From DASPKO01 sp035628055 (GTDB lineage: Bacteria > Planctomycetota > Phycisphaerae > Phycisphaerales > UBA1924), in assembly GCA_035628055.1 (NCBI GenBank), contig DASPKO010000008.1, positions 1 through 13,612 of the forward strand: a stretch of DNA of 13,612 nucleotides. Reading direction: 5' to 3'. The position numbers and the translations under genes are program-made. Shown piece by piece: positions 6,844-12,835 of the stretch (position 1 is the first letter of the stretch; every line of letters begins with the position of its first letter). A model generated the notes under the pieces. It made no database searches. It was not told the origin of the DNA and worked only from the letters and a program-made list of their open reading frames with translations.

Positions 6844-6852
6844 AAGGGAAGG
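6844..6852 (+). promoter_or_regulatory. Shine-Dalgarno AAGGGAAGG of the glycosyltransferase
   Basis: A purine-rich AAGGGAAGG ends 5 nt before the ATG at 6858 and supports that start. The 57-bp gap after the MBL gene shows no obvious terminator, so the glycosyltransferase may be the last gene of the lpxA transcript. Confidence 0.6.
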
Positions 6853-6857
6853 CCCGC

Positions 6858-7817
6858 ATGGAGCCCCAGGACATCGCGGTGGTGATCCCGGCGTTCAACG
6901 CCGCGCGGACCATCCGGCGGTCCATCGCCAGCGCGCTCGCCGAGCAGCCGGCCGAGGTCGTCGTCTGCGACGACGGCTCGACCGACTCGACCCCCGAGCT
7001 GGCCCGCGAGGCGGGAGCCATCGTCGTGACCCGCGCCAACGCCGGCCCCGCGGCGGCGCGGAACACGGGAATCGACTTGGTAGTCGGGCGTGGCCGGGAG
7101 GCCGTGCTCCTGCTCGACTCTGACGACGAGCTCCACCCCGGCGCGCTCCCCGCCATCGCCCGGACGGCGCGGCACCTCCCCGGGGCCGCGCTGGTGCTCG
7201 GCGGTCACGTTCAGGTGTACCCGGACGGGCGGACCCGCGAGCGGCTCCCGCCCGGGGCGTGGTGCTCTGCGGGACGGCTTCACGCCCCGGCGCTGGCGCT
7301 CGGGACCGAAGCGGTGCTGTGCACGACGGGGCTTGCCCTCCTTCGCCCGGCGCTGGCCGGCGGCCTGCGCTTCGACCCCGGGCTGGTCTTCGGCGAGGAC
7401 CGCGACCTGGTCTACCGCGCCGGCGCGCTCGGGCCGATCGCGATCGCCGCCCGCCCCCTGGTGCGCAAGCACGATGAGCCGGGACGCCTCACCGCCAACC
7501 CCGCGCTCGGCGTGCGCTGGCTCGAGGATCAGCTCCGCCTCGTCGCCAAGCACGCGGGCGACCCGGCGGCGCGGGCCGAGCTGGCCCGCGCCACGGCCTG
7601 GGTGCTGGGCAACACCTGCCGCGTGCTGGCGCGCGGGGGAGGGCGCCTGCCCGCATCCCACTGGTCCCGGGCCGCGGACGCCCTCGCCAGCCTGGACTAC
7701 CCCGTCCCGGCGCGGGCCCGCAAGTGGTACTGGGTCGGGCGGCTCCGTTCCTCCCTGGCCGGCGCGGGTCGGCGCACGGCCCCCGCGAGCCCGCCGCGGT
7801 TCCAGCGCCCCGTCTAG
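6858..7817 (+). CDS. Family 2 glycosyltransferase
   Basis: The 319-residue product has a GT-A fold of family GT2: VVIPAFNAARTIRRSIASAL (8-27), the nucleotide-binding VVCDDGSTDSTPE (35-47), NAGPAAARNTGID (61-73), the DXD-type metal site LLDSDDELHPG (85-95) and the acceptor-side FGEDRDLVYRAG (178-189), in which E180-D181 are the usual catalytic-base region. It would transfer a sugar from a nucleotide sugar to a lipid-linked or surface glycan at the cytoplasmic face. No transmembrane segment is evident, so it is probably soluble or peripheral. The basic C-terminus (after about residue 285, RARKWYWVGRLRSSLAGAG) could contact membrane. It follows lpxA and the MBL gene on the same strand and meets an FkbM-type methyltransferase tail-to-tail. 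Surface-glycan synthesis is suggested, but donor and acceptor cannot be predicted. Confidence 0.9.
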   Translation: MEPQDIAVVIPAFNAARTIRRSIASALAEQPAEVVVCDDGSTDSTPELAREAGAIVVTRANAGPAAARNTGIDLVVGRGREAVLLLDSDDELHPGALPAIARTARHLPGAALVLGGHVQVYPDGRTRERLPPGAWCSAGRLHAPALALGTEAVLCTTGLALLRPALAGGLRFDPGLVFGEDRDLVYRAGALGPIAIAARPLVRKHDEPGRLTANPALGVRWLEDQLRLVAKHAGDPAARAELARATAWVLGNTCRVLARGGGRLPASHWSRAADALASLDYPVPARARKWYWVGRLRSSLAGAGRRTAPASPPRFQRPV

Positions 7818-8698
7818 CGCAGCACCGCCGTCAAGCGCCGGGCCCGCGCCAGGAGCGCCGGCTCGTCGGCACGCACGTACAGGTCATTCCGCCCGGTCAC
7901 GCCGGCGTGCTCGTAGCCCCGCGCCTCTACGTGGGCGCGCACCGACCCATCGCGACCCCGGGCCAGGTCCTCGATGCAGAGCACCCGGGGGCGAAACCGC
8001 TCCAGGTCGAACCCCCGCAGCAGCCCCAACTCGCCCCCCTCCACGTCGATCACCACGAAGTCGATGGTCCCGGGCGCGACCCCGGCATCATCCAGCACGC
8101 GGTCCATCGTGGTCAGCGGCACCGTCACCGTCTGCCGCCGGTCCCCGCGCCGCTCCAGGTTGCGCGCATGAACGGCGCTCGTGGAGAGGAATGAGAGCAT
8201 CTCATCCGTCTCGTCGGCACCGACCACCGTGAAGCTCGCCCTCCCCTGGCTGCCGCGCGGACCCAGCGCCGCGTGCACCACCATGCTCCGCGGGCGGCGG
8301 GCGCGGCACGCCTCGGCCCGCTCGGGGAGCGCCTCGACCAGCACCCCCGTCCAGCCCATGGCCTCGAAGGGATAGGTCACGCTCAGCGTGTAGCCGTCGA
8401 ACGCCCCGACCTCGACGTAGAAGCCCGTCCGCCTCTCCTCGAACAGGTCCCACAGCAGGGCATCCTCGCCGGACTCTGACGTGAACTCGACCGGGGGCCC
8501 CGGCGGTCCGCTCCCGATCTCCGGTCGCGCCAGCCGCCCGTACACCTTGGCCCGGAGACGGATGAGCCCGGCCTCGCACTCCCGGACTCGCGCGGCCGTC
8601 TCGCGCTGTCGCCGCCGCGCCAGCCGCTGCTGGCGAATCAGCACCGCCACCGCGGCCCCCAGAAGACCCAGGCCGAGCGTGATCAGGAGCGTGGGCAC
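7814..8698 (-). CDS. Membrane-anchored FkbM-family methyltransferase
   Basis: The 294-residue product has one N-terminal transmembrane helix (about 3-21), a strongly basic stretch (RQQRLARRRQR) that would keep the rest cytoplasmic, and a short helical linker. The FkbM-type SAM-dependent methyltransferase domain runs from about residue 72: FTSESGEDALLWDLF (72-86), the SAM motif FYVEVGAFDGYTLS (93-106), GVLVEALPE (118-126), VTVPLTTMDRVLDD (191-204), IDFVVIDVEGGELGLLRGFD (212-231) and LCIEDL (240-245). FkbM enzymes make O-methyl groups, often on sugars. The membrane anchor and the convergent GT2 neighbour point to glycan methylation (inference). The GTG at 8698 is the only start that keeps the anchor; no clear Shine-Dalgarno is seen. 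Its TAG stop lies in the palindrome CTAG, which is also the stop of the glycosyltransferase. Confidence 0.88.
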   Translation of the reverse strand: MPTLLITLGLGLLGAAVAVLIRQQRLARRRQRETAARVRECEAGLIRLRAKVYGRLARPEIGSGPPGPPVEFTSESGEDALLWDLFEERRTGFYVEVGAFDGYTLSVTYPFEAMGWTGVLVEALPERAEACRARRPRSMVVHAALGPRGSQGRASFTVVGADETDEMLSFLSTSAVHARNLERRGDRRQTVTVPLTTMDRVLDDAGVAPGTIDFVVIDVEGGELGLLRGFDLERFRPRVLCIEDLARGRDGSVRAHVEARGYEHAGVTGRNDLYVRADEPALLARARRLTAVLR

Positions 8699-8843
8699 GG
8701 CCTGGGCTCACTGGCCCCCCCGCTCGCTGGAATCGGGGCGGACCGGGTGCGGTAAGAAGACGGCGTCATTATGCCCCGCACGCCCGGTCCCGTGCCGGCT
8801 CCGATTGCCGGGCCGAACCCCCGGGGCACGCTGTTCGTATGAC

Positions 8844-8870
8844 TGGGCTCGGCCCGGTGGGCCGGGCCCG
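8844..8870 (+). promoter_or_regulatory. Strong hairpin upstream of rsfS
   Basis: Bases 8845-8855 pair with 8859-8869 (11 bp including one G-U, loop GGT), and one more wobble pair is possible at 8844/8870. No T-run follows, so it is not a classical intrinsic terminator. It ends about 52 nt before the rsfS Shine-Dalgarno and could sit in the 5' leader. In such GC-rich DNA chance pairing is common, but this stem is longer than others I noticed. Confidence 0.4.
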
Positions 8871-8922
8871 CGCGAGCCGGCGGCGATCCCCATCACCGGG
8901 CCCGCGCCAGCATGCGGCCTTT

Positions 8923-8928
8923 GGAGGT
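8923..8928 (+). promoter_or_regulatory. Shine-Dalgarno GGAGGT of rsfS
   Basis: GGAGGT ends 8 nt before the GTG at 8937 and decides the rsfS start within an open frame that extends much further upstream (to 8481). Confidence 0.7.
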
Positions 8929-8936
8929 ACCGTATC

Positions 8937-9407
8937 GTGACGACCCTGACCCGGAGCCAGAGCCTGCGCCAGACCCCGACGACCCCGACGCCGCCGGTGC
9001 ACGACCCCGCGGCGGCGCGCGCCTTCGCGATCGACGCGGCCCGCCTGCTCGCCGACGACAAGTGCCAGGACGTGCTGGTGCTGGAGGTCCGCGGGCTCAG
9101 CCAGGTCTGCGACTACCTGGTGCTCGCCTCCGGGACTTCCGACCGGCAGATGCGCAGCGCCGCCGAGCACGTGAAGGACCTCGCGCGGGAGGGGGGCCAC
9201 CCGGTCTTCCGTTCCGCGGTTGACGAGAGCAGCACCTGGTACGTGCTGGACTGTGTCGACGTGGTCGTGCACGTCTTCGAGCCCAACACCCGCTCGCACT
9301 ACGACCTGGAGATGCTCTGGGGAGACGCCGAGCAGGTGCCGTGGGAGCGCTCCGACCAGGTCACCCGTGACCGGGCCGGGCTCGGAGAAGGCCCCGACGC
9401 CGAGTGA
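8937..9407 (+). CDS. rsfS: Ribosomal silencing factor RsfS
   Basis: RsfS binds ribosomal protein L14 on the 50S subunit and blocks joining with 30S when nutrients are scarce. The 156-residue product has an unrelated Thr/Pro-rich N-terminal tail (1-22), then the conserved domain: DKCQDVLVLEVRGLSQVCDY (41-60), LVLASGTSDRQMRSAAEHVK (61-80), and the hallmark WYVLDCVDVVVHVFEP (101-116) with RSHYDLEMLWGDA (119-131). A charged tail of about 20 residues follows. The usual core is about 105-120 residues, so both tails are additions. The GTG start at 8937 is chosen for its GGAGGT. In many bacteria rsfS sits next to nadD or rlmH; neither is present here. It converges with the pyrophosphorylase gene, 39 bp apart. 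Confidence 0.94.
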   Translation: MTTLTRSQSLRQTPTTPTPPVHDPAAARAFAIDAARLLADDKCQDVLVLEVRGLSQVCDYLVLASGTSDRQMRSAAEHVKDLAREGGHPVFRSAVDESSTWYVLDCVDVVVHVFEPNTRSHYDLEMLWGDAEQVPWERSDQVTRDRAGLGEGPDAE

Positions 9408-9446
9408 AACGTCGACGGGTCCGGGTCCGAACGGCGGGCCTCGCCT

Positions 9447-10907
9447 TCAGAGTGCCAGCCGCGCTCCCCGCTCGACACGCGCGGGGAGCTTGGCCCCGCG
9501 GAGGTCGCCCGGCTCCAGCGCCGTCAGCGGGCTGATCTCCAGCACGCAGTCGGCGGTTCCGTCGGCGCGGCGCGGCACCGCGACGCCCGCCGCCGCGAGC
9601 CACCGGGCGGCGCGCTCGCTCTGAAGCTGGCGGCTGCTCTCGGCGCTGTCCACCCCGGTGGGGTTCTTGATGGGCGCGAACTCCTCCGCCCGGTCGGTCT
9701 CGTAGATCAGCGAGGCCCGGCACAGCGGCAGCGCATCGAAGATGAACTTCTCGAGCTTGACGGCGTTCGGGCCGGGGGGCGTCACCGTCCGCCCCGTCTC
9801 CGGGTCGACGTGCGGCACCTTCTTGAGCGCCCGGTGATACGGCAGCTCGAAGCCCGTGTCCGTCGCCAGCCGTTCGAGAAACTCCACGCCGATGACATGC
9901 ACCGCGATCGAGCCGGCCGCGAAGCGCAGCCCGCCCGAGGCCTTGCGCTCCCGGGCCAGCGTCTGGGGTAGATCCGAGTACTCCACCACCCGCACCCGCC
10001 CCGCGACGGAGCAGAAAACCCCCAGCTTCTCCTCCGCCGAGACCTTGGGGACCATCTTGCTCGACATCTCGCCCGACGAGCCGGGCGCCGCGGCGTGGAG
10101 CCCGAGGAAGACCGGGTCCACCACCCGCACCAGCGGGTTGTCGACCTGGAAATAGCTCAGGTGGCGCACCCCCCGCGCCCGCATGTCGGCGATGGAGCCG
10201 GAGACCGCCAGCGCCCGGACGGCCCCCCCGTGCCCATCGGGATTCGTCGCCAGCTCGCCCTTGGCCGCCAACAGGACTCGCCCGGTGCCCATCTCGAACG
10301 ACGGGAGGACTCCCTGGGGGAAGAACCGCACCTCGTCGGCCGGAAGGCCGAAAAAGCGCTGCGACCCAAAGAACTCGACCGTGGCCGCGTGGTTCAGCGG
10401 GCTGGTCATGATGTACCAGGGGATCGGCGCCCCGTAGCGCCGCCGCGCCGCCAGCACGCCCTCGGCAAAGATCGCAAACAGGGGCTTGCCCGTCACCGGA
10501 CCCGCTGGGAACAGCCCCTTGGGCCCGTCGAACCCCAGACGGGTCCCCTGCCCCCCCGCCACCGTGAACGCGGCGACTTGGCCGGCGCGCAGGAGGGCCT
10601 CTCCCGCGGCCCGGGCGGCGGCCGCATCCCACTCTCGTCCGGGCGTGGCGGGGTCGCGCGGGTAAAAAGGCGCCGGCTCGAGCTCGCCCGGCAGCTCCGG
10701 GACCGGCTCGCGGCGCACGAACCTCTCGACCAGCCCGGCAACCTCGGCGGGGTCGAGCCCGCCCACCTGCTCGAGCAGCGTCGCGCGATCGCCGGGGCCC
10801 AGCGCGTCCCAGAAGGCCAGGAGGTGTTCCTGGCCGATGCGCGCCAGGCGGGCCCGAGCGACCGCCACATCATGGTTCGAGGCCGGCTTGCCGGGCGCCT
10901 GGGTCAT
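9447..10907 (-). CDS. UAP1-type UDP-sugar pyrophosphorylase (probable UDP-N-acetylglucosamine pyrophosphorylase)
   Basis: The 486-residue product belongs to the eukaryote-like UDPGP/UAP1 family, which makes UDP-GlcNAc (or UDP-glucose/galactose) from UTP and the sugar 1-phosphate. Motifs are AFTVAGGQGTRLGFDGPKG (113-131, the UAP1 nucleotide loop), TSPLNH (168-173), FFPQGVLPSF (195-204), ATNPDGHGGAVRALAVSG (220-237), SYFQVDNPLVRVVDPVFLG (251-269), MVPKVSAEEKLGVF (285-298) with VVEYSDLP (307-314), KLEKFIFDALP (384-394) and EEFAPIKN (408-415). Order and length match UAP1, not the bacterial GalU or GlmU folds. The N-terminal 110 residues are helical, as in UAP1. Start: ATG 10907 with GGAG (plus 10913-10916) 5 nt upstream. 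If it is UDP-GlcNAc specific it feeds LpxA and peptidoglycan synthesis. Sugar specificity cannot be read from the sequence, hence no gene symbol. Confidence 0.88.
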   Translation of the reverse strand: MTQAPGKPASNHDVAVARARLARIGQEHLLAFWDALGPGDRATLLEQVGGLDPAEVAGLVERFVRREPVPELPGELEPAPFYPRDPATPGREWDAAAARAAGEALLRAGQVAAFTVAGGQGTRLGFDGPKGLFPAGPVTGKPLFAIFAEGVLAARRRYGAPIPWYIMTSPLNHAATVEFFGSQRFFGLPADEVRFFPQGVLPSFEMGTGRVLLAAKGELATNPDGHGGAVRALAVSGSIADMRARGVRHLSYFQVDNPLVRVVDPVFLGLHAAAPGSSGEMSSKMVPKVSAEEKLGVFCSVAGRVRVVEYSDLPQTLARERKASGGLRFAAGSIAVHVIGVEFLERLATDTGFELPYHRALKKVPHVDPETGRTVTPPGPNAVKLEKFIFDALPLCRASLIYETDRAEEFAPIKNPTGVDSAESSRQLQSERAARWLAAAGVAVPRRADGTADCVLEISPLTALEPGDLRGAKLPARVERGARLAL

Positions 10908-10976
10908 GTCGTCTCCGGGTAGGAACGCATGCTACCGGCGCGAGCCGGGGCGCGAGCGCCCGCTAGACTCGGGCAG
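10908..10976. promoter_or_regulatory. Divergent promoter region between the UAP1-type gene and rpe
   Basis: These 69 bp must drive both genes. On the plus strand TAGACT (10964-10969) ends 7 nt before the rpe ATG. On the minus strand TAGCAT (plus 10929-10934) ends 21 nt before the pyrophosphorylase ATG, leaving room for the GGAG seen at 10913-10916. Neither has a convincing -35 hexamer. Confidence 0.4.
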
Positions 10977-11726
10977 ATGCCCAACCTTTTGACGATGGAG
11001 CGGCGGCCCCAGGCCGGACCGCTCGTCGCCCCCTCGATCCTCTCCGCCGACTTTGCGAACCTGGGCGCCGAGTGCCGGTCGGTGCTCGGTGCCGCCTCGG
11101 GCGGCGGGGTGCCCGACGGGCCGGGCGCGGCCGACCTGCTCCACCTGGACGTGATGGACGGGCACTTCGTGCCCAACCTGACCATGGGCCCGGACGTCTG
11201 CCGGGCCCTGCGCCGAGCCTTCCCGCGCGCCTTCCTGGACGTGCACCTGATGGTGACCGACCCGGGCCGCTTCGTCGGGCCCTTCGTCAGGTCCGGCGCC
11301 GACCACGTGACGTTCCACGTCGAAGCGGTCCGGCCCGACGAGGTCGCCCCCCTGGTCCGCCAGATCCGCGGGCTCGGCGCCACCGCGGGTCTCGCCCTGA
11401 ACCCCGGGACCCCGCCCGGCCTGGCCGGCCCTCACCTGGGCGTGGTCGACCTCGTGCTGGTCATGTCCGTCAATCCGGGCTATAGCGGGCAGGCGCTCAT
11501 ACCCGAGACGATCGAAAAGGCCCGGCAGGTCCGGGCGCTGCTCCGCCCGGGCCAGCGCTTGCAGATGGACGGGGGGATCAACCGCGACAACGCGGGGACG
11601 GTCCGGTCGGCGGGTTGCGACGTGATCGTCGCCGCATCGGCGGTCTTCGCCGAGCCGGAAGCGCAGCGCCCGCGCGTGATCGCGTCGCTGCGGGGGGAAG
11701 CCCCGGCGCCTCCGGTGGCCCGATAA
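10977..11726 (+). CDS. rpe: Ribulose-phosphate 3-epimerase
   Basis: Rpe interconverts ribulose 5-phosphate and xylulose 5-phosphate in the pentose phosphate or Calvin pathways. The 249-residue TIM barrel keeps the expected active site: S20 in APSILSADF (18-26), H56 and D58 in HLDVMDGHFVPN (56-67), H90 in DVHLMV (88-93) and D198 in QMDGGINRDN (196-205). H56, D58, H90 and D198 match the metal ligands, with D58 and D198 the acid/base pair. SVNPGYSGQ (164-172) is the phosphate-side loop. It is about 25 residues longer than usual, from a 13-residue N-terminal extension and a Gly-rich insertion around 41-51 (SGGGVPDGPG) before HLDVMD. The ATG at 10977 fits TAGACT with leaderless geometry; ATG 10995 is an alternative. 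accD follows after 133 bp with its own promoter. Confidence 0.95.
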   Translation: MPNLLTMERRPQAGPLVAPSILSADFANLGAECRSVLGAASGGGVPDGPGAADLLHLDVMDGHFVPNLTMGPDVCRALRRAFPRAFLDVHLMVTDPGRFVGPFVRSGADHVTFHVEAVRPDEVAPLVRQIRGLGATAGLALNPGTPPGLAGPHLGVVDLVLVMSVNPGYSGQALIPETIEKARQVRALLRPGQRLQMDGGINRDNAGTVRSAGCDVIVAASAVFAEPEAQRPRVIASLRGEAPAPPVAR

Positions 11727-11745
11727 CCCGGCTCGACTGGCACCC

Positions 11746-11775
11746 TTGGAACCCGCGAGCCGATCCTGATAGACT
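11746..11775 (+). promoter_or_regulatory. Sigma-70-like promoter of accD
   Basis: TTGGAA (11746-11751), an 18-nt spacer and TAGACT (11770-11775) form the best promoter match in the window. A start near 11782 would give a leader of about 78 nt before the accD ATG. The leader contains an 11-codon open frame (11788-11823). Confidence 0.6.
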
Positions 11776-11859
11776 CACCCCGACACCATGCCGGGAAATG
11801 GTTCGGGTTCCGCACGGATGTGAGGGACCGAGGCGCCGGCGTGGCGAAGACGGGGGTCT

Positions 11860-12825
11860 ATGGCCAGCACCGGCTCACTCTCCTCGCTCGGCCGCATCCC
11901 ACCGGCGGTCCCGGGGCCCGGCAACGGGAACCAGGCCAAGGACGCCCCGGCCATGAGCACGGGCCCAAGCCCCACCACGCCACCGGCCTCGCCGGCCCGC
12001 ACCTGGACGGAGGTCAAGCCGCAGCGCCGCTCGGCCATCCCCGAGGGGCTCTGGCTCCGCTGCCCCGGGTGCGAGCAGATGATCTACCGGAAGCAGATGG
12101 AGGCCAGCCTCCACGTCTGCCCGGAGTGCGGGCACCACTTCCGGATCGGGGCCGCCGAGCGGGTGAGACAGCTCTGCGATCCCGGCTCGTTCGAGGCGAT
12201 GTTCACCACGCTGATGCCGGTGGACCCCCTGAAGTTCGTGGACCTCAAGCCCTATCCCGACCGCCTGCTGGCCGAGCAGCTCCGGACGGGGGCCGCCGAC
12301 GCCGTCCGCGCGGGCACGGCGTTCATCAAGGGCCGGGCGGCGATGGTCTGCTGCCTAGACCTCACCTTCATGATGGGCTCGATGGGCTCGGTGGTCGGTG
12401 AGACCATCACACGCTCCATCGAGACCGCCACGGCGCGCGGCCTGGCCTTGGTCATCGTCTCCTGCTCCGGCGGGGCGCGCATGCAGGAGTCGGGGCTCTC
12501 GCTGATGCAGATGGCCAAGACCAGCGCGGCCCTGGCCCGGCACGACGACGCGGGCGGGCTCTACGTCTCCGTGCTCACCGACCCGACGACGGGCGGAGTG
12601 ACGGCGAGCTTCGCGATGCTCGGGGACGTCATCCTGGCCGAGCCGAAGGCCCTGATCGGCTTCGCGGGGCCCCGGGTGATCCAGCAGACGATCCGCCAGG
12701 AGCTGCCCGACGGGTTCCAACGCTCCGAGTATCTGCTCGGCGCCGGGATGGTGGACCGCGTTGTGCCACGGCACGAGCTGCGCAACGAGATCGCGCGGCT
12801 GATCGACTACTCCGGCCGGGGATGA
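11860..12825 (+). CDS. accD: Acetyl-CoA carboxylase, carboxyltransferase subunit beta
   Basis: AccD with AccA transfers carboxyl from carboxybiotin to acetyl-CoA, giving malonyl-CoA for fatty acids. The 321-residue product has a Pro/Ser-rich leader (1-50), the treble-clef zinc ribbon with C68, C71, C87 and C90 (RCPGCEQMIYRK, HVCPECGHHF) introduced by IPEGLWLRC, and the crotonase-fold domain. Landmarks are DLTFMMGSMGSVVGETITR (167-185), SCSGGARMQESGLSLMQMAK (201-220), SVLTDPTTGGVTASFAMLGD (237-256), EPKALIGFAGPRVIQQTI (261-278) and LPDGFQRSEYLL (282-293). This is full length and intact. Start: ATG 11860 is weakly supported by GGGGGT upstream. ATG 11953 is an alternative that removes 31 residues of unconserved leader. 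It ends 10 bp from the convergent PDZ gene. accA is not in the window. Confidence 0.96.
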   Translation: MASTGSLSSLGRIPPAVPGPGNGNQAKDAPAMSTGPSPTTPPASPARTWTEVKPQRRSAIPEGLWLRCPGCEQMIYRKQMEASLHVCPECGHHFRIGAAERVRQLCDPGSFEAMFTTLMPVDPLKFVDLKPYPDRLLAEQLRTGAADAVRAGTAFIKGRAAMVCCLDLTFMMGSMGSVVGETITRSIETATARGLALVIVSCSGGARMQESGLSLMQMAKTSAALARHDDAGGLYVSVLTDPTTGGVTASFAMLGDVILAEPKALIGFAGPRVIQQTIRQELPDGFQRSEYLLGAGMVDRVVPRHELRNEIARLIDYSGRG

Positions 12826-12835
12826 GGTTCGTCGC

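Larger units (their letters stand above)
8699..8936. other. 238-bp divergent intergenic region between the FkbM gene and rsfS
   Basis: No protein gene is supported here. The region must hold the promoters of both divergent genes, but I see no hexamer pair good enough to name. It contains a long hairpin at 8844-8870 and the rsfS Shine-Dalgarno at 8923-8928. A 23-codon open frame (8771-8842) starting MPRTPGPVPAPI is present, but its Pro/Gly-rich composition is what such base composition yields by chance. Confidence 0.6.

Noticed and set aside
6348..7661. 437-codon minus-strand open frame over the MBL and GT2 genes
   Set aside because: No family motif, and the composition is typical of an antisense shadow of a GC-rich gene.
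8771..8842. 23-codon open frame upstream of rsfS
   Set aside because: Pro/Gly-rich content expected by chance, no strong Shine-Dalgarno, no recognisable peptide.
9408..9446. Possible terminator between rsfS and the pyrophosphorylase gene
   Set aside because: Only a direct repeat (GGGTCC twice) and weak pairing are visible; no stem with a T-run.
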